64,000 nt of DNA from an uncultured cyanobacterium (GCA_903856805.1 CAIOCZ010000022.1:19857-83856), one strand, 5' to 3'; positions 52,022 through 62,971 are shown, numbered from the stretch's first letter. Notes: generated by a model from the letters alone, not told the origin. A program made the numbers and translations.

Positions 52022-52809
52022 CAGGCCCCCATCGCTCCGTAGCGGCGCACGCCGGCCCGCCACAGGATCAGGCAGAGGGGCAGCAGCAGGGCCAACCAGG
52101 CCCCCAGCACCGCCAGGGCAGGGCCGATCGCCACCGGTTCCCCCGCCAGCAGCCGGGCCGGGATGGCCACCTGATAGGCAAAGGGGGTGGCCAGGGCCAG
52201 GGAGCGGACCCCGGGGGGGAAGGCCTCCAGCGGGGCCAGCAGGCCGGAGAGGGCCAGATAGGGGAAGAACAGCAGCCGGTCGAGGGCGCTGGCCCGCTCG
52301 CTCCAGAAGCAGAGCATGGTGATCGAGGTCTGCAGCAGGAAATTCACCGCGAAGCCCAGCCAGGTGAACAGGGCGGTGAGCAGCAGGGCCCTGGGGCTGG
52401 GCCACCAGGCGGCCTGGGGATGCACCAGCATCACCACCGCCACGATCGCGGCCAGGAACGGCAGGCGGGTGAGCTGTTCCGCCAGGTGGGCCGCCACATA
52501 GCGCCACAGGGGCTGAAGGGGCTGGAGCAGCAGGGGCGATAGGCGGCCCTGCAGGGCATCCTCCTCAAAGGCATGGATCACCCACACCACCGTGAACTGG
52601 CGCACCACAAAGGCCGCCAGGAAATAGCGGGACAGTCCCGTGGCTCCCAGCCCCAGGGCCTGGCCCGCCTCCGACTGGCTCCAGAGCCCCAGCATCAGCA
52701 GGGGCACCACCCCCGAGAGGCTCCAGAGGGCGATTTCGGCTCGGTATTCGAGCATCAGGGCGTACTGGGTGCTGAGCAGCACCCGCGCGATCCGCAGCCC
52801 GCGTCTCAT
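52021..52809 (-). CDS. ABC-2 type transporter permease 1
   Basis: A 262-residue membrane protein with about six hydrophobic segments. YRAEIALWSLSGVVPLLMLGLWS, YFLAAFVVRQFTVVWVIHAFEEDALQGRLSPLLLQPLQPLW and YLALSGLLAPLEAFPPGVRSLALATPFAYQVAIPARLLAG match ABC-2 permeases. It overlaps the ATPase gene by four bases and the second permease by one. The heterodimeric permease pair is typical of export systems for drugs, lipids or polysaccharides. Confidence 0.85.
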   Translation of the reverse strand: MRRGLRIARVLLSTQYALMLEYRAEIALWSLSGVVPLLMLGLWSQSEAGQALGLGATGLSRYFLAAFVVRQFTVVWVIHAFEEDALQGRLSPLLLQPLQPLWRYVAAHLAEQLTRLPFLAAIVAVVMLVHPQAAWWPSPRALLLTALFTWLGFAVNFLLQTSITMLCFWSERASALDRLLFFPYLALSGLLAPLEAFPPGVRSLALATPFAYQVAIPARLLAGEPVAIGPALAVLGAWLALLLPLCLILWRAGVRRYGAMGA

Positions 52810-53789
52810 CCGATCACCCCCTGCTGCAACAGGGTGCCGATCAATTCATCGATCGGCGGATCCCGCACTTCCAAGTCCGCCACGGGCAGCGCCGCCAGCA
52901 GTTCCCCGACGCGGGCGGTGAGCTGGTCCCGGCGGATCAGCAGCCGCACGGTGCGACCCTCCAGCGCCTCGATCGTGCCGAACCGCTCCAGGCTGCTGGC
53001 CGGCAGGATCGTGGTGAGCTCGAGCCTCACCTCCCGGCAGGGGGCGAGCCGGGCACTGAGGGCCGCCAGGCTGCCGTCGTAGAAGAGGCGGCCTTGATGG
53101 ATCAGCAGCACCCGCGGGCAGAGGGCGGTGATGTCGGCCATGTAGTGGCTGGTGAGCAGCACGGTGGCCCCGAAGCGCTGGTTGTACTCGGCCAGAAACT
53201 GCCGCACCCGCGCCTGGGCGTTCACATCCAGCCCCAGGGTGGGTTCATCGAGGAACAGCACCGCCGGGCGGTGGAGCAGGGCCGCCAGCAATTCCGCCTT
53301 CATCCGCTCCCCCAGGGAGAGCTTGCGCACCGGTCGGTTGAGCTCATCGCCCAGCTCCAGCATGGCCGCCAGTTCGCCGATGCGGCGCTCGGCCTCCCGG
53401 TCGTCGATGCCGTACACCGCCGCGTTCAGCCGCAGCGAATCCCGGGGGGGCAGATCCCAGAGCAGCTGTTGCTTCTGCCCCATCACCAGGGTGATCTGGC
53501 GCAGGAAGGGGGCTTGCCGGCGCTGGGGGGTATGGCCCGCCACCTCCACCCGCCCGGCGGAGGGATGGATCAGGCCGCTGAGCATCTTCAGGGTGGTGGT
53601 TTTGCCGGCGCCGTTTCCCCCCAGGAACCCCACCATCTCCCCCGGTTCGATCCGGAAGCTCACGTCGGCCACGGCCGCCACATCGGTGGTCTGGCGCCGT
53701 AGGGCATGGCGCAGGGTGCCGACCAGTCCCGGTTGCTTGTTGGCCACCCGGTAGGTCTTGCTGAGGCCCTCGACCGAAATCATCGCCAT
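52806..53789 (-). CDS. ABC transporter ATPase of the ABC-2 exporter
   Basis: A 327-residue ATPase. Walker A is LGGNGAGKTTTLKML, the signature is KLSLGERMKAELLAALLH (LSLGE rather than LSGGQ), Walker B is VLFLDEPTLGLD, and the switch is LTSHYM. The late domain (residues about 235-327) is regulatory. It starts at 53789 (MAMISVEGLSKTY), following AGAGAGAAT. The variant signature LSLGERMK is typical of this ABC-2 exporter group. It forms one operon with the two permeases. Confidence 0.9.
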   Translation of the reverse strand: MAMISVEGLSKTYRVANKQPGLVGTLRHALRRQTTDVAAVADVSFRIEPGEMVGFLGGNGAGKTTTLKMLSGLIHPSAGRVEVAGHTPQRRQAPFLRQITLVMGQKQQLLWDLPPRDSLRLNAAVYGIDDREAERRIGELAAMLELGDELNRPVRKLSLGERMKAELLAALLHRPAVLFLDEPTLGLDVNAQARVRQFLAEYNQRFGATVLLTSHYMADITALCPRVLLIHQGRLFYDGSLAALSARLAPCREVRLELTTILPASSLERFGTIEALEGRTVRLLIRRDQLTARVGELLAALPVADLEVRDPPIDELIGTLLQQGVIG

Positions 53790-53799
53790 CGAATTCTCT

Positions 53800-55446
53800 C
53801 TAGGCAGGGTCGTCGCAGTCGGGACGCTCCGGGGCAATCTGGCCCCTCGCCGGCCGCGGGCGACGACTTGCCAGCAGGAACACCGCCGCCATCGCCAGAT
53901 AGCCCACGGCCCAGGGCCCCCCCGCCCCCCAGCCCGGGTTGAGCACGGTGTCGGCGCCGGCAAAACGCCAGGCATGGAGCAGCCCCACCCAGGATCCCGC
54001 GGCGGCCACGAAGGCGCAGAGGGCCGCGGCCGCCAACCGTTGTTCGATCACAAACACCAGCATGGCCGCCAACAACATGGCCGTCACGATCTGACCCTGT
54101 TCCAGGGCAAAGGCGCCGGCGGCCCAGACATCCGCCTGCTGCAGGGGCGGCAGCAGGGCTGGGGTGAAGCTGGCCCCGCCGGTGCGCAGGCCGGCTTTGA
54201 GCAGGAGGGAACCCCAGCCCGCCAGGCCCGGCAGCAGCCCCAGCGCCACCGCCGGCGCATGGCGGGAGGGGGTGGCCTGGAAGGCCTGGGCCGCCATCAC
54301 CAGGGCGATGTAGAGCACGATCGCCATGCCGGCCTCCACCGGCACCAGCTGACCCACCAGGCCGAACAGGCCCAGCAGGCAGCCCAACCCCATCACCAGC
54401 CCATTGAGCCAGGAGTAGCCGATGCGGGCCCCCATGGCTTTCCAGCCCGGGTGGCCGATGTACAGGCTGGTGGGAAAACAGGAGCCCAGGATTCCGGCGG
54501 CCGTCGAGCCGATGCCGTTGATCAACAGGGAGCTGCGCACCGGGTAGTCGTCCCCGGCGGCGGCGGCGCTCTCGAGGTTTTGGAGGGAGCCCAGCACGTT
54601 GAACAGCCCCATGGGGATCGTCACCCCCAGCCAGGGCAGCAGCTCGGCCCGGCCGGCCCAGAGCGCCCCCAGCTGGGGCAGGGGCAGGTGGAGGCCCACC
54701 TGGGCCGCATTGACGCGCCAGGTGGGGGCGTCCACCTGCAGCAGGCCCGTGGCCCAGGCCAGGCCCACCCCCACGATCACCGCCAACAGCCCCCCCGGTA
54801 GGGGCAGTTTCACGTCGCCGAAGTAGGCCACCAGGATCACCGCCAACACGGCCAGCCCCACCACCGGCTCGGCGTAGGTGCGCAGCAGGAACCCCAGGCC
54901 GATGTAGCCCAGGGCGATGCCGGCCAGGGTGCTCAGCAGGGCCGCCCGGGGCAGCCAGCGGCGCAGCAGCCCTGCCCAGAAGGCTCCGGCAGCCTCGATC
55001 AGCCCCGAGCCGAGGCAGGCCACCAGCCCCGCCTGCCAGGAGAGGCGCACCGCCTCCAGCTCCGGCAGTCCCTGGCCCAGCGCCGCCAGTTTCACCGGCA
55101 ACATCACCAGAAACACGAAGGCGAACAGGCTGACAGTGTTGATCCCGTAGGGCAGGGCGGTGCGATCGGCGCGTCCCTCCCGCCGGGCCAGCCGATGGGC
55201 CTGGAGGGCATAGGCCCCATTGCCCAGGATCAGGCTCACCCCGGTGGCCGGCAGGATCGTGCCGAAGATCAGGCCATCGGGATAGCCGAGCACGCCGCGG
55301 CAGAGCGACACGATCAGCAGGATCTGGATCAGGTTGTCGAGGCCCAGACCCAGCAGGCCATCCAGGTCGCCGCGCACCAGCCAGCGGGGCCCGGGGGGTG
55401 TGGGGTGGGGACGGGCCAAGGGGCCGGGGGAGAGGCTGCTGCGCAT
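53800..55446 (-). CDS. NCS2-like nucleobase permease family protein
   Basis: A 548-residue membrane protein with about twelve to fourteen hydrophobic segments. GDLDGLLGLGLDNLIQILLIVSL, LPATGVSLILGNGAYALQA, LPYGINTVSLFAFVFLVMLP and GVTIPMGLFNVLGSLQNLESAAAAGDDYPVRSSLLINGIGSTAAGILGSCFPTSLYIGHPGW resemble AzgA-type members of the NCS2 family, but divergently. The substrate could be a purine or another small anion. It ends 10 bases upstream of the ABC ATPase on the same strand, so it may be co-transcribed. Confidence 0.75.
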   Translation of the reverse strand: MRSSLSPGPLARPHPTPPGPRWLVRGDLDGLLGLGLDNLIQILLIVSLCRGVLGYPDGLIFGTILPATGVSLILGNGAYALQAHRLARREGRADRTALPYGINTVSLFAFVFLVMLPVKLAALGQGLPELEAVRLSWQAGLVACLGSGLIEAAGAFWAGLLRRWLPRAALLSTLAGIALGYIGLGFLLRTYAEPVVGLAVLAVILVAYFGDVKLPLPGGLLAVIVGVGLAWATGLLQVDAPTWRVNAAQVGLHLPLPQLGALWAGRAELLPWLGVTIPMGLFNVLGSLQNLESAAAAGDDYPVRSSLLINGIGSTAAGILGSCFPTSLYIGHPGWKAMGARIGYSWLNGLVMGLGCLLGLFGLVGQLVPVEAGMAIVLYIALVMAAQAFQATPSRHAPAVALGLLPGLAGWGSLLLKAGLRTGGASFTPALLPPLQQADVWAAGAFALEQGQIVTAMLLAAMLVFVIEQRLAAAALCAFVAAAGSWVGLLHAWRFAGADTVLNPGWGAGGPWAVGYLAMAAVFLLASRRPRPARGQIAPERPDCDDPA

Positions 55447-55507
55447 CGAGGGCCGGCTCGTCCGGGCAGGTTAGGGCTGGCGGCCGCGGGCTCTGGGCCT
55501 GAGCTCC

Positions 55508-56038
55508 TCAGCCCGAAACTCCCGTTTCCGCGTCCTCTTCAGGTGCAACGGAGTCCGCTGGGGGCAGGCGATCGGGAAACAACACGCCATTGAGGTGGTC
55601 ACCTTCGTGCTGCACCACCCGGGCATGGAAGCCCTCCACGGTCCGTTGGATCCGCTGGCCGTCCGGGGTGAGCGCCTGATAGTGGAGGCGCCGCGCCCGC
55701 GGAATCTGGGCCCGCCGCCCGGGCACGCTCAGGCACCCTTCCCAGCCACTTTCCTGCTCCTCGTCGAGGGGCGTCCATTCCGGGTTGATCAGGATCGTCT
55801 CCGGGATCGGCGGAGCCTCGGGGTAGCGCCGATTGTGGGTGATGCCGAAGATCACCACACGCCACAGCACACCGATCTGGGGTGCGGCCAGGCCGGCACC
55901 CTCCCGGGCCGCCATGGTGTCCCTGAGGTCGTCGATCAGTTGATTGAGTTCGGGGCTGCCGATGGCGTCGGGGGGCACGGGCAGGGAGCGCTCCCGCAGG
56001 CGGGGGTCCCCCAGGAGGAGCACGGAGCGCACGACCAT
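55508..56038 (-). CDS. def: Peptide deformylase
   Basis: A 176-residue enzyme. GAGLAAPQIG (motif 1), WEGCLSVPG (motif 2, metal Cys) and VVQHEGDHLNG (motif 3, HEGDH metal ligands and catalytic Glu) are all intact. It removes the formyl group from nascent proteins. The ATG at 56038 is chosen; the frame is open 25 codons further but without family features. The last 20 residues are a short acidic tail. It is divergent from the DedA gene. Confidence 0.95.
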   Translation of the reverse strand: MVVRSVLLLGDPRLRERSLPVPPDAIGSPELNQLIDDLRDTMAAREGAGLAAPQIGVLWRVVIFGITHNRRYPEAPPIPETILINPEWTPLDEEQESGWEGCLSVPGRRAQIPRARRLHYQALTPDGQRIQRTVEGFHARVVQHEGDHLNGVLFPDRLPPADSVAPEEDAETGVSG

Positions 56039-56106
56039 GGCGACGGGCGGGCAGACCCTTCCACTCTGACGGAGGGCAGTAGGGTTCAAAACTCTTACGA
56101 CACCCC

Positions 56107-56838
56107 ATGGCATTGCCGCTGGCCCTGGAGCTGCCTGTCAGCTCCCTCGCCGACGGATTCGGCTTCGCCACGCTGCCGCTGGAGGCGTTCCGGCTGGAGG
56201 ATCTCCAGGCCCTGATGGGCCAATGGGGCTACGGGGTGATCTTTCTGGCCATGCTGCTGGAGAACGCCGGTCTGCCGCTGCCGGGGGAAACCGTCACTCT
56301 GCTGGGAGGCTATGCGGCCGGCAGCGGTGAGCTGCAGCTGGTGGGGGTGATCGCCGCCGCGACCTCCGGGGCGATCCTGGGCGACAACATCGGCTACTGG
56401 GTGGGCCGCCGGGCCGGCTGGCCCCTGCTGTTGCGGGTCGGCCGATTTCTGCGCCAGTCCCCGGAGCAGATGGAGGCCCTGCGCACCCAGTTTCTGCGCC
56501 ATGCCGGCAAGTCGGTGCTGCTGGGCCGTTTCGTGGCGGTGCTGCGGGTGCTGGCGGGTCCGATGGCCGGCGCGGTGGGCATGCCCTGGGGCCGTTTTTT
56601 CCTCTGTAATTCCGTTGGAGCCGTGCTCTGGGCCACCACCATGGTGAGCCTGGCCTGGTTGGGGGGCCGGTGGATCCCCTTGGAACGAATGGTTCAGGGC
56701 GTGGTGCAGTTCGGCCTGGGGGCCCTGGCCCTGTTTGTGGTCACCCTGGCGATTCCCCGCCTGCTCGCTCGCCTGGAACGGCAGGAGCCAGGCACGCCTG
56801 ACGCCCCCACGGCCCCGTCCGGTTCAGCTGAACGGTGA
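56107..56838 (+). CDS. DedA-family (SNARE-associated/VTT) membrane protein
   Basis: A 243-residue protein. GYGVIFLAMLLENAGLPLPGETVTLLGGYAAGSG, GAILGDNIGYWVGRRAG, FLRHAGKSVLLGRFVAVLRVLAGPMAGAVGMPWGRFFLCNSVGAVLWATTM are the DedA motifs (E...PGE, GD...YxxGR, GRFxPxxR-like). About five membrane segments. The family is linked to phospholipid flipping and membrane potential. It is followed after 28 bases by the DUF475 gene. Confidence 0.9.
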   Translation: MALPLALELPVSSLADGFGFATLPLEAFRLEDLQALMGQWGYGVIFLAMLLENAGLPLPGETVTLLGGYAAGSGELQLVGVIAAATSGAILGDNIGYWVGRRAGWPLLLRVGRFLRQSPEQMEALRTQFLRHAGKSVLLGRFVAVLRVLAGPMAGAVGMPWGRFFLCNSVGAVLWATTMVSLAWLGGRWIPLERMVQGVVQFGLGALALFVVTLAIPRLLARLERQEPGTPDAPTAPSGSAER

Positions 56839-56866
56839 AGATGGGGGCCATTCCCTTCCCTTGGCC

Positions 56867-57913
56867 GTGCCGTTTCTGCCCCAGCGTTACCTTCGCTATC
56901 TGGTTTTTCCCCTGATCTGCTGTGCCTGCGGCCTGGCGGTGGTGTTGGGCGTGATGGGCCTGGAGGCCGCCTGGATCACCCTGGTGCTGCTGATGCTGGA
57001 GGTGTCGCTGTCCTTCGACAATGCGGTGGTGAATGCCCGGGTGCTCGATCAGCTCACCCCACCGCAACAGCGTTTCTTTCTCACCTGGGGGCTGGTGATT
57101 CCGGTGTTTGGGGTGCGCTTTGCCGGACCCCTGCTGATGGTGGCCCTGGCGGGGGGCGTGGGGATGGGGGAGGCCCTGGATGCGGCCCTGCACCATCCCG
57201 CGCACTACCGCGAATTGCTGGAGCTGGCGGAGCCGCGGATTCTCGCCTTCGGCGGCATGTTCCTGCTGATGGTGTTCCTGCGGTACTTCTTCGATGAAGC
57301 CAAGACCCTGCACTGGTGGCAGCCGATGGAGCGGCGCCTCAGTGAGGCGGGTCGGATTGAATCGCTGGAGATTGCCCTGGCCCTGATCCTGCTGTTGCTG
57401 TTGAGCGCCTCCCTACCGGGTGAGCTTCGGGGCGAGGTGATGATCAGCGGCGTGATCGGCCTGGTGTTGCAGCTGCTCAGCACCTCCCTGGCGGAGGCCT
57501 TCGGCGATGAGGAGCAGGCCGGGGCCCGGCTGGCCGCCGGGGGGGGACTGGCCAGCCTGCTCTATCTGGAGCTGCTCGATGCCTCCTTCAGCCTCGATGG
57601 CACCATCGGCGCCTTCGCGATCACCCAGAACCTGGGCCTGATCATGACGGGCCTGGGCCTGGGCGCCCTGTTCATCCGCTCCCTGACGTTGATGTTGAGC
57701 CGGGAACGGGCGCTGGATCACCTGGTGTACCTGGAGCATGGTGCCCACTACGCCATCGGTGCCCTGGGGTTGGTGATGCTGGCGGGCATCTGGTTGGCGG
57801 AGCGCGATCTGCACGTGCCGGAATGGCTCACCGGCCTGATCGGCATCCTGCTGCTGGTGCTCTCCTTCGCTGATTCCATGCGGCTGCGCCGCGGCCAGCA
57901 AACGGGCGCCTGA
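56867..57913 (+). CDS. DUF475 / YkoY-TerC-like integral membrane protein
   Basis: A 348-residue membrane protein with about nine hydrophobic segments. LVLLMLEVSLSFDNAVVNARVL and LELLDASFSLDGTIGAFAIT are the two conserved acidic membrane motifs of DUF475, a TerC-like family implicated in metal ion export. No ATG fits the start; GTG at 56867 (VPFLPQRYLRYL) or TTG at 56861 are candidates. It converges on the KimA-like gene with four bases between stops. Confidence 0.85.
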   Translation: MPFLPQRYLRYLVFPLICCACGLAVVLGVMGLEAAWITLVLLMLEVSLSFDNAVVNARVLDQLTPPQQRFFLTWGLVIPVFGVRFAGPLLMVALAGGVGMGEALDAALHHPAHYRELLELAEPRILAFGGMFLLMVFLRYFFDEAKTLHWWQPMERRLSEAGRIESLEIALALILLLLLSASLPGELRGEVMISGVIGLVLQLLSTSLAEAFGDEEQAGARLAAGGGLASLLYLELLDASFSLDGTIGAFAITQNLGLIMTGLGLGALFIRSLTLMLSRERALDHLVYLEHGAHYAIGALGLVMLAGIWLAERDLHVPEWLTGLIGILLLVLSFADSMRLRRGQQTGA

Positions 57914-57917
57914 ACGG

Positions 57918-59840
57918 TCAGAGGTAGAAGCCCACGGTGGTCACCACCCGGGTGCCCCGGGCCCGCAGGGCGTTGCGCAACACAATCGTGGATTGGTTGT
58001 GCAGCAGATTTTCCCAGCGGTGTCGGGTCACAAACACCGGCAGCACGATCACGCAGAAGCGGTTCATCCCCTTGCGGTGTTGGGTTTCGAAGCCACTGAC
58101 GAACTCCACCACGGGATCCACCAGGGAGCGGTAGGGGGAGTCGAGCACCACCAGGGGCACCTCCGGCACCTGCCGCTGCCATTGCTTGCAGAAGGCCTCG
58201 GTGCGACCGCCCCCGAGATCCACGTGAACGGCCACCAGATCACTGGCGATGCTGCGGGCAAAGCACACCGCCTCGAAGGTGCCGCGGTGCAGCTGGCCCA
58301 CCAGAACCACCGTGGGGGTGCCGCCGTTGGTGGGTGCCGCCGGCAACTTGAGTTTGACGTCCGCCGCCAGCCGCAACCGCCGGGTCACGTGGTCGTAGTG
58401 GTTGCGGATGCGGAGGTAGAGGGTGACCAGCAGCGGGATCGCCAGCACCACCAACCAGGCCCCCTCCCGGAACTTGCTGAACAGCAGTACAGCCCCCACC
58501 ACGGCGGTGATCAGGCAGCCGATGCCGTTGATCAGGGCCTTCCCCTGCCAGCGCTTTCCCCGCAGTCGCCACCAGTGCATCACCATTCCCGCCTGGGAGA
58601 GGGTGAAGCTGAGGAACACTCCCACGGCATAGAGCGGGATCAGCCGGGAGACGCTGCCCTGGAACACCACCAGCAGCAGGCCGGCAAAGCCGCTGAGGGC
58701 AAAGATGCCATTGCTGAACACCAGCCGGTCGCCGAGGGAGGCCAGCTGGCGGGGCAGGTAGCCGTCCTGGGCGAGAAAGGCCGCCAGCCGAGGGAAGTCG
58801 GCGTAGGCGGTGTTGGCGGCCAGCAGCAGGATCAGCAGGGTGGAGAGCTGGAGCACCGCCAGGAGGACGCCGTTGCCGAACACCCGTTCCCCTAGCTGAT
58901 AGAGCAGGGTCGGGCCGTTCTCCACATACACCACCCCGGTGTGGTGGGCCAGGGCACTGATGCCGCTGAACATCGTGGCCAGCATCACCACCATCACCAC
59001 CAACACCCGGCGGGCGTTGCGCCATTCCACCGGTCGGAAGGCGCTGACGCTGTCGCTGATCGCCTCGATTCCCGTGAGGGCCGCACAGCCTGAGCTGAAG
59101 GCCCGCAGCAGCAGCAGGGGGCCCAAGGTCATCAGAGGGTGGCCTTCCTCCAGGTGGGCCTCCTGCAGAATTCTTTGTTGTTCAGCCACCAACTGAGGCG
59201 GCAGTTGGCCCAGGCCCGCCTTGATCGCCCCCGCCACCAGCAGCGTCATCACCATCCCCATAAACAGGTAGGTGGGCAGGCTCAGCAACTTGGCGCTGGA
59301 GCTCACCCCGCGCAGGTTGGCCACCATCACCAGCCCCACCGCCACCAGGCAGAGCAGCACCCGCTCCGATTCCAGGGCCGGAAAGTAGGAGGTGAGGGCG
59401 GAAATCCCCGCCGCCACGCTCACCGCCACCGTGAGCACGTAGTCAATCGAGAGGGAGGCTCCCGCCACCAGGCCCGCGACCGGGCTCAGGTTCTCCTGGG
59501 ACACCCGATAGGAGCCGCCGCCCTGGGGATAGGCCTGAATCGTCTGGCGATAGCTGATCGCCACGATCAGCATCAGCACCACGATCAGGCCGGTGATCGG
59601 CAGCGTGTAGGAGAGGGCCGCCACACCGGCCAGGCCCAGCATCAACACGATCTCCTGGGTGGCGTAGGCCACCGAGGACAGGGCGTCGGAGCTCAGGATC
59701 GCCAGGGCCTCAGCATTGCTGAAACGCTCTTCGTGAAAGGCACTGGTGGGCAGCGGCTGGCCGATCAGGGCGTGGCGCCAGCGGTTGAGCTTGAACAAGC
59801 GCGGCATGCCGCGGTGCAGGCGGCGATAGGAAGCGCCCAA
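57918..59840 (-). CDS. KimA/YdaO-like APC-superfamily potassium or amino acid transporter
   Basis: A 640-residue protein. [29 protein letters not shown] is typical of the YdaO/KimA group, and [42 protein letters not shown] of APC transporters. About twelve hydrophobic segments are followed by a cytoplasmic C-terminal domain ([34 protein letters not shown]) like a universal-stress domain. B. subtilis KimA imports potassium and is controlled by c-di-AMP. Whether this copy moves potassium is inferred from family only. Confidence 0.82.
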   Translation of the reverse strand: MGASYRRLHRGMPRLFKLNRWRHALIGQPLPTSAFHEERFSNAEALAILSSDALSSVAYATQEIVLMLGLAGVAALSYTLPITGLIVVLMLIVAISYRQTIQAYPQGGGSYRVSQENLSPVAGLVAGASLSIDYVLTVAVSVAAGISALTSYFPALESERVLLCLVAVGLVMVANLRGVSSSAKLLSLPTYLFMGMVMTLLVAGAIKAGLGQLPPQLVAEQQRILQEAHLEEGHPLMTLGPLLLLRAFSSGCAALTGIEAISDSVSAFRPVEWRNARRVLVVMVVMLATMFSGISALAHHTGVVYVENGPTLLYQLGERVFGNGVLLAVLQLSTLLILLLAANTAYADFPRLAAFLAQDGYLPRQLASLGDRLVFSNGIFALSGFAGLLLVVFQGSVSRLIPLYAVGVFLSFTLSQAGMVMHWWRLRGKRWQGKALINGIGCLITAVVGAVLLFSKFREGAWLVVLAIPLLVTLYLRIRNHYDHVTRRLRLAADVKLKLPAAPTNGGTPTVVLVGQLHRGTFEAVCFARSIASDLVAVHVDLGGGRTEAFCKQWQRQVPEVPLVVLDSPYRSLVDPVVEFVSGFETQHRKGMNRFCVIVLPVFVTRHRWENLLHNQSTIVLRNALRARGTRVVTTVGFYL

Positions 59841-59896
59841 AACCTACGACCGCCGGATTGCGTCGTTACCTTCCCAACGTTCCTGCACTCCCTTCG

Positions 59897-62686
59897 GTGA
59901 CAGCACTGACCTCCGCACCTGCCTGGCACAGCCTTTCGGGTCCGGAATGCCTGACGCAGCTTGGGGCCGACGCCGAGGGATTGAGCACGGCCCAGGTGGC
60001 CGATCGCTTGGCCCGCAACGGCCCCAATCGGCTGGAGTTGGCGGCGGGTCGCAGCCCCTGGCGCATTCTTCTCGATCAGTTCAGCAATGTGATGCTGCTG
60101 ATGCTGCTGGCGGTGGCGGCCGTGTCGGCGGCGATCGCCTACAGCGCCGCGAAGTTTCCCAAGGATGCCCTCGCGATTGTGCTGATCGTGGGGCTCAATG
60201 CCCTGCTGGGCTATTTGCAGGAGAGCCAGGCTCAGAAGGCGCTGCAGGCCCTGCGGAGCATGGCCCAGCCCCTGGTGCAGGTGCGTCGGGATGGGGAATG
60301 GCGGCGCCTGCCCAGCGAGGAGCTGGTGGCGGGTGACCTGATCCGCCTGGAGGCCGGCGATCGGGTCCCCGCCGATGGCCGCCTGCTGGAGGCCGTGGAT
60401 CTGGGGCTGCGGGAGGCGGCCCTCACCGGCGAGGCCGAGCTGGTGTTCAAACGGGCGGCCCTGGTGCTGGAGGCCGGCACTCCGGTGCTGGAGCGGCTCA
60501 ATTGCCTCTTCCAGGGCACGGAGGTGGCCCGGGGCCGGGGGGTCGCCGTGGTGACGGCCACGGGCATGGGCACCGAACTCGGCCAGATCGCCGACCTGAT
60601 CAACAATGCCGGTGGTGAATCCACGCCGCTGCAGCAGCGGCTCGATGGGCTGGCGACGGTGTTGGTGGGCTCCGCCCTGGCCCTGGTGGCGGTGGTGGTG
60701 CTAGGGGGGTGGCTGCTGGGTCAATCGCCCCTCAACCTGCTGGAGGTGGCCCTGTCGATGGCGGTGGCGATCGTGCCGGAGGGCCTGCCGGCGGTGATCA
60801 CCGTGACCCTGGCGATCGGCACCCAGCGGATGGTGAAGCGGGCGGCCCTGATCCGGCGCCTGCCGGCGGTGGAGGCGTTGGGCTCGGTCACGGTGATCTG
60901 TTCCGACAAGACCGGCACCCTCACCCAGAACCGCCAGGTGGTGCAGGAGTTGCGCTGCGGCAGCGAGGCGATCGTCGTGGACGGCCTGGGCTACAACCCC
61001 ACGGGCTCTTTCCGCGCCACCTCCCTGGCGCTCCCCGAAGGATTGGCCCCCCACATTGCCCCCGGCATCGCACCAGGCATTGCCCCGGGCGGTCGGGATC
61101 TGTTGCTCAGCGCCGGCCTGCTTTGCAGTGATGCCGAACTGCGGCAGGAGGCCGATGGTCAGTGGGATGTGCTGGGCGATCCCACCGAGGGCGCCCTGGT
61201 GGTGGTGGCGGCCAAGGCGGGCCTGGATGGCTTTGCCCTGCGCAACCGCTATCGGCGGGAGGCGGAGATTCCGTTCAGTTCCGAGCGCCAGCTGATGGCC
61301 GTGTGGCTGAACGATCCCGAGGGGAGCCTGCAGGCGCCCTTGGGGGCGGCGGCGGCAGGGTCGGCCACGCTGCTGATCAGCAAGGGGGCCCCTGAAGTGA
61401 TCCTGGCGGGCTGTGATCGCTGGCTGGCGGGCGCCGGTGTACGGCCGCTCCAGGAGCTCGAGCGGCAGTGGTGGCAGGACCAGGCCCGCCAGCTGGCCGG
61501 GGCGGGCCTGAGGGTGCTGGCCTTTGCCTGCACCCCCCATCCCGCCGGTCCCGACCACCCCCTGGAGCAGCAGGTGTTGGTGGGGCTGATGGCCCAGCTC
61601 GATCCGGCCCGACCGGAGGTGCCCGTTGCGGTGGCCCGTTGTCGGGAGGCGGGGATCCGGCCGGTGATGATCACGGGGGATCATCCCCTCACTGCCCAGG
61701 CGATCGGCACGGGCATTGGCCTGGTGGCCGAGGGGGCCGACGTGGTCCTGGGTCGGGAGCTGGAACGCCTCGACGATGCGGCCCTTCGGGATGTGGTGAG
61801 TCGCTGCAGCCTCTATGCCCGGGTGGCGCCGGAGCAGAAGCTGCGCATTGTTCGCGCCCTGCAGGCCAATGGCCAGGTGGTGGCCATGACCGGCGATGGG
61901 GTCAACGACGCGCCGGCCCTCAAGCAGGCCCACATCGGGGTGGCGATGGGGATCACCGGGACGGAGGTGAGCAAGGAGGCCGCCGACATGGTGCTCCTCG
62001 ATGACAACTTCGCCACGATCGTCAATGCGGTGGAGGAGGGGCGGTTGGTGTACGCCAACATCCGCCGTTTCGTGAAATACATCCTCGGCAGCAACGTGGG
62101 GGAGCTGATCACCATTGCCGCCGCGCCCCTGCTGGGGTTGGTGGGGGTGCCGCTGACGCCGCTGCAGATCCTCTGGATGAATCTGGTGACTGACGGCGTG
62201 CCGGCCCTGGCCCTGGCCCTGGAACCGGGGGAGACGGACCTGATGCGGCGCGCCCCGGCCCAACCCGGGGAATCGATCTTCGCCCGGGGGGTCGGCGCCT
62301 ACATCCTGCGCGTGGGCGTGGTGTTCGCCCTGTTCACGATCGCCCTGATGCTCTACGCCAGCCAGGTCGGTGCACCCTGGAAAACCATGGTGTTCACCAC
62401 CCTCTGCCTGGCCCAGATGGGCCATGCCCTGGCCGCCCGCAGTGAGCGCCCCCTAGTGCAGGTGGCGCCCTTCTCCAACCCCTGGTTGTTGGGGGCGGTG
62501 CTGTTCACAACACTGCTGCAACTCACCCTGCTCTACGTGCCAACCCTGGCCCGCTTCTTTGGAACCGAACCCCTGTCGGGCCCGGATCTGGCGATCTGCG
62601 TGGGGGTGAGCCTGCTGTTCTTTATCTATCTGGAACTGGAGAAAGTGGTGCGGCTCTGGCGGCGGCGGGCCTCGTCCCACACCTGA
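59897..62686 (+). CDS. P2-type cation-transporting ATPase, PacL/PMA1-like (probably calcium)
   Basis: A 929-residue P-type ATPase. [11 protein letters not shown] places the phosphorylated aspartate near residue 337. [74 protein letters not shown] in M4 and [20 protein letters not shown] in M6 point to a Ca2+-type P2 ATPase. A triple IAPG repeat sits near residue 395. Start codons are unusual: GTG at 59897 is preferred over TTG at 59858, because the latter nearly reaches the divergent KimA-like gene. Confidence 0.9.
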   Translation: MTALTSAPAWHSLSGPECLTQLGADAEGLSTAQVADRLARNGPNRLELAAGRSPWRILLDQFSNVMLLMLLAVAAVSAAIAYSAAKFPKDALAIVLIVGLNALLGYLQESQAQKALQALRSMAQPLVQVRRDGEWRRLPSEELVAGDLIRLEAGDRVPADGRLLEAVDLGLREAALTGEAELVFKRAALVLEAGTPVLERLNCLFQGTEVARGRGVAVVTATGMGTELGQIADLINNAGGESTPLQQRLDGLATVLVGSALALVAVVVLGGWLLGQSPLNLLEVALSMAVAIVPEGLPAVITVTLAIGTQRMVKRAALIRRLPAVEALGSVTVICSDKTGTLTQNRQVVQELRCGSEAIVVDGLGYNPTGSFRATSLALPEGLAPHIAPGIAPGIAPGGRDLLLSAGLLCSDAELRQEADGQWDVLGDPTEGALVVVAAKAGLDGFALRNRYRREAEIPFSSERQLMAVWLNDPEGSLQAPLGAAAAGSATLLISKGAPEVILAGCDRWLAGAGVRPLQELERQWWQDQARQLAGAGLRVLAFACTPHPAGPDHPLEQQVLVGLMAQLDPARPEVPVAVARCREAGIRPVMITGDHPLTAQAIGTGIGLVAEGADVVLGRELERLDDAALRDVVSRCSLYARVAPEQKLRIVRALQANGQVVAMTGDGVNDAPALKQAHIGVAMGITGTEVSKEAADMVLLDDNFATIVNAVEEGRLVYANIRRFVKYILGSNVGELITIAAAPLLGLVGVPLTPLQILWMNLVTDGVPALALALEPGETDLMRRAPAQPGESIFARGVGAYILRVGVVFALFTIALMLYASQVGAPWKTMVFTTLCLAQMGHALAARSERPLVQVAPFSNPWLLGAVLFTTLLQLTLLYVPTLARFFGTEPLSGPDLAICVGVSLLFFIYLELEKVVRLWRRRASSHT

Positions 62687-62698
62687 GCCAGCCCCTGC

Positions 62699-62971
62699 TC
62701 AGGCGACCGGCTGGATCGATCGACCCAGCCTGGATTCCGGCTGGGTGTCGAGGTCTTGGTTCCTGTTGTCTTCGCTCATGATCGCCAGATAGAAGATCAG
62801 GCCAGCGGTCAGCACCAGCACCAGCACCCCCAGCAGGGCCCCCCAGCGGCGCCGTTCGTCGTAGAGGCGCTGCCGTTCGTCCAGCGGCGTGCCGCAGTCG
62901 GCACACACCAGCCGCACGGGCTTGCGACCCACCTTGGCCAGCATCCGGCCGCCACATTGGGGACAGGCCAC
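62699..62971 (-). CDS. Small zinc-ribbon, single-span membrane protein
   Basis: A 90-residue protein. The start is decided by AAGGAGG eight bases before a GTG at 62971. This gives MACPQCGGRMLAKVGRKPVRLVCADCG, a four-cysteine zinc ribbon (CPQC...CADC). A charged segment, one transmembrane helix (WGALLGVLVLVLTAGLIFYLAIM) and an acidic tail follow. An ATG 20 codons upstream has no such ribosome site. Function unknown. It converges on the P-type ATPase with 12 bases between stops. Confidence 0.78.
   Translation of the reverse strand: MACPQCGGRMLAKVGRKPVRLVCADCGTPLDERQRLYDERRRWGALLGVLVLVLTAGLIFYLAIMSEDNRNQDLDTQPESRLGRSIQPVA

Noticed and set aside
1166..60141. Repeated GCGATCGC octamers scattered in the window.
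   Set aside because: This is HIP1, a well-known cyanobacterial genomic palindrome; used only as support for the taxonomic assignment.
61040..61090. Triple IAPG repeat in the P2-type ATPase.
   Set aside because: Short in-frame repeat in a variable loop; the flanking catalytic motifs are intact, so it is probably a neutral expansion.
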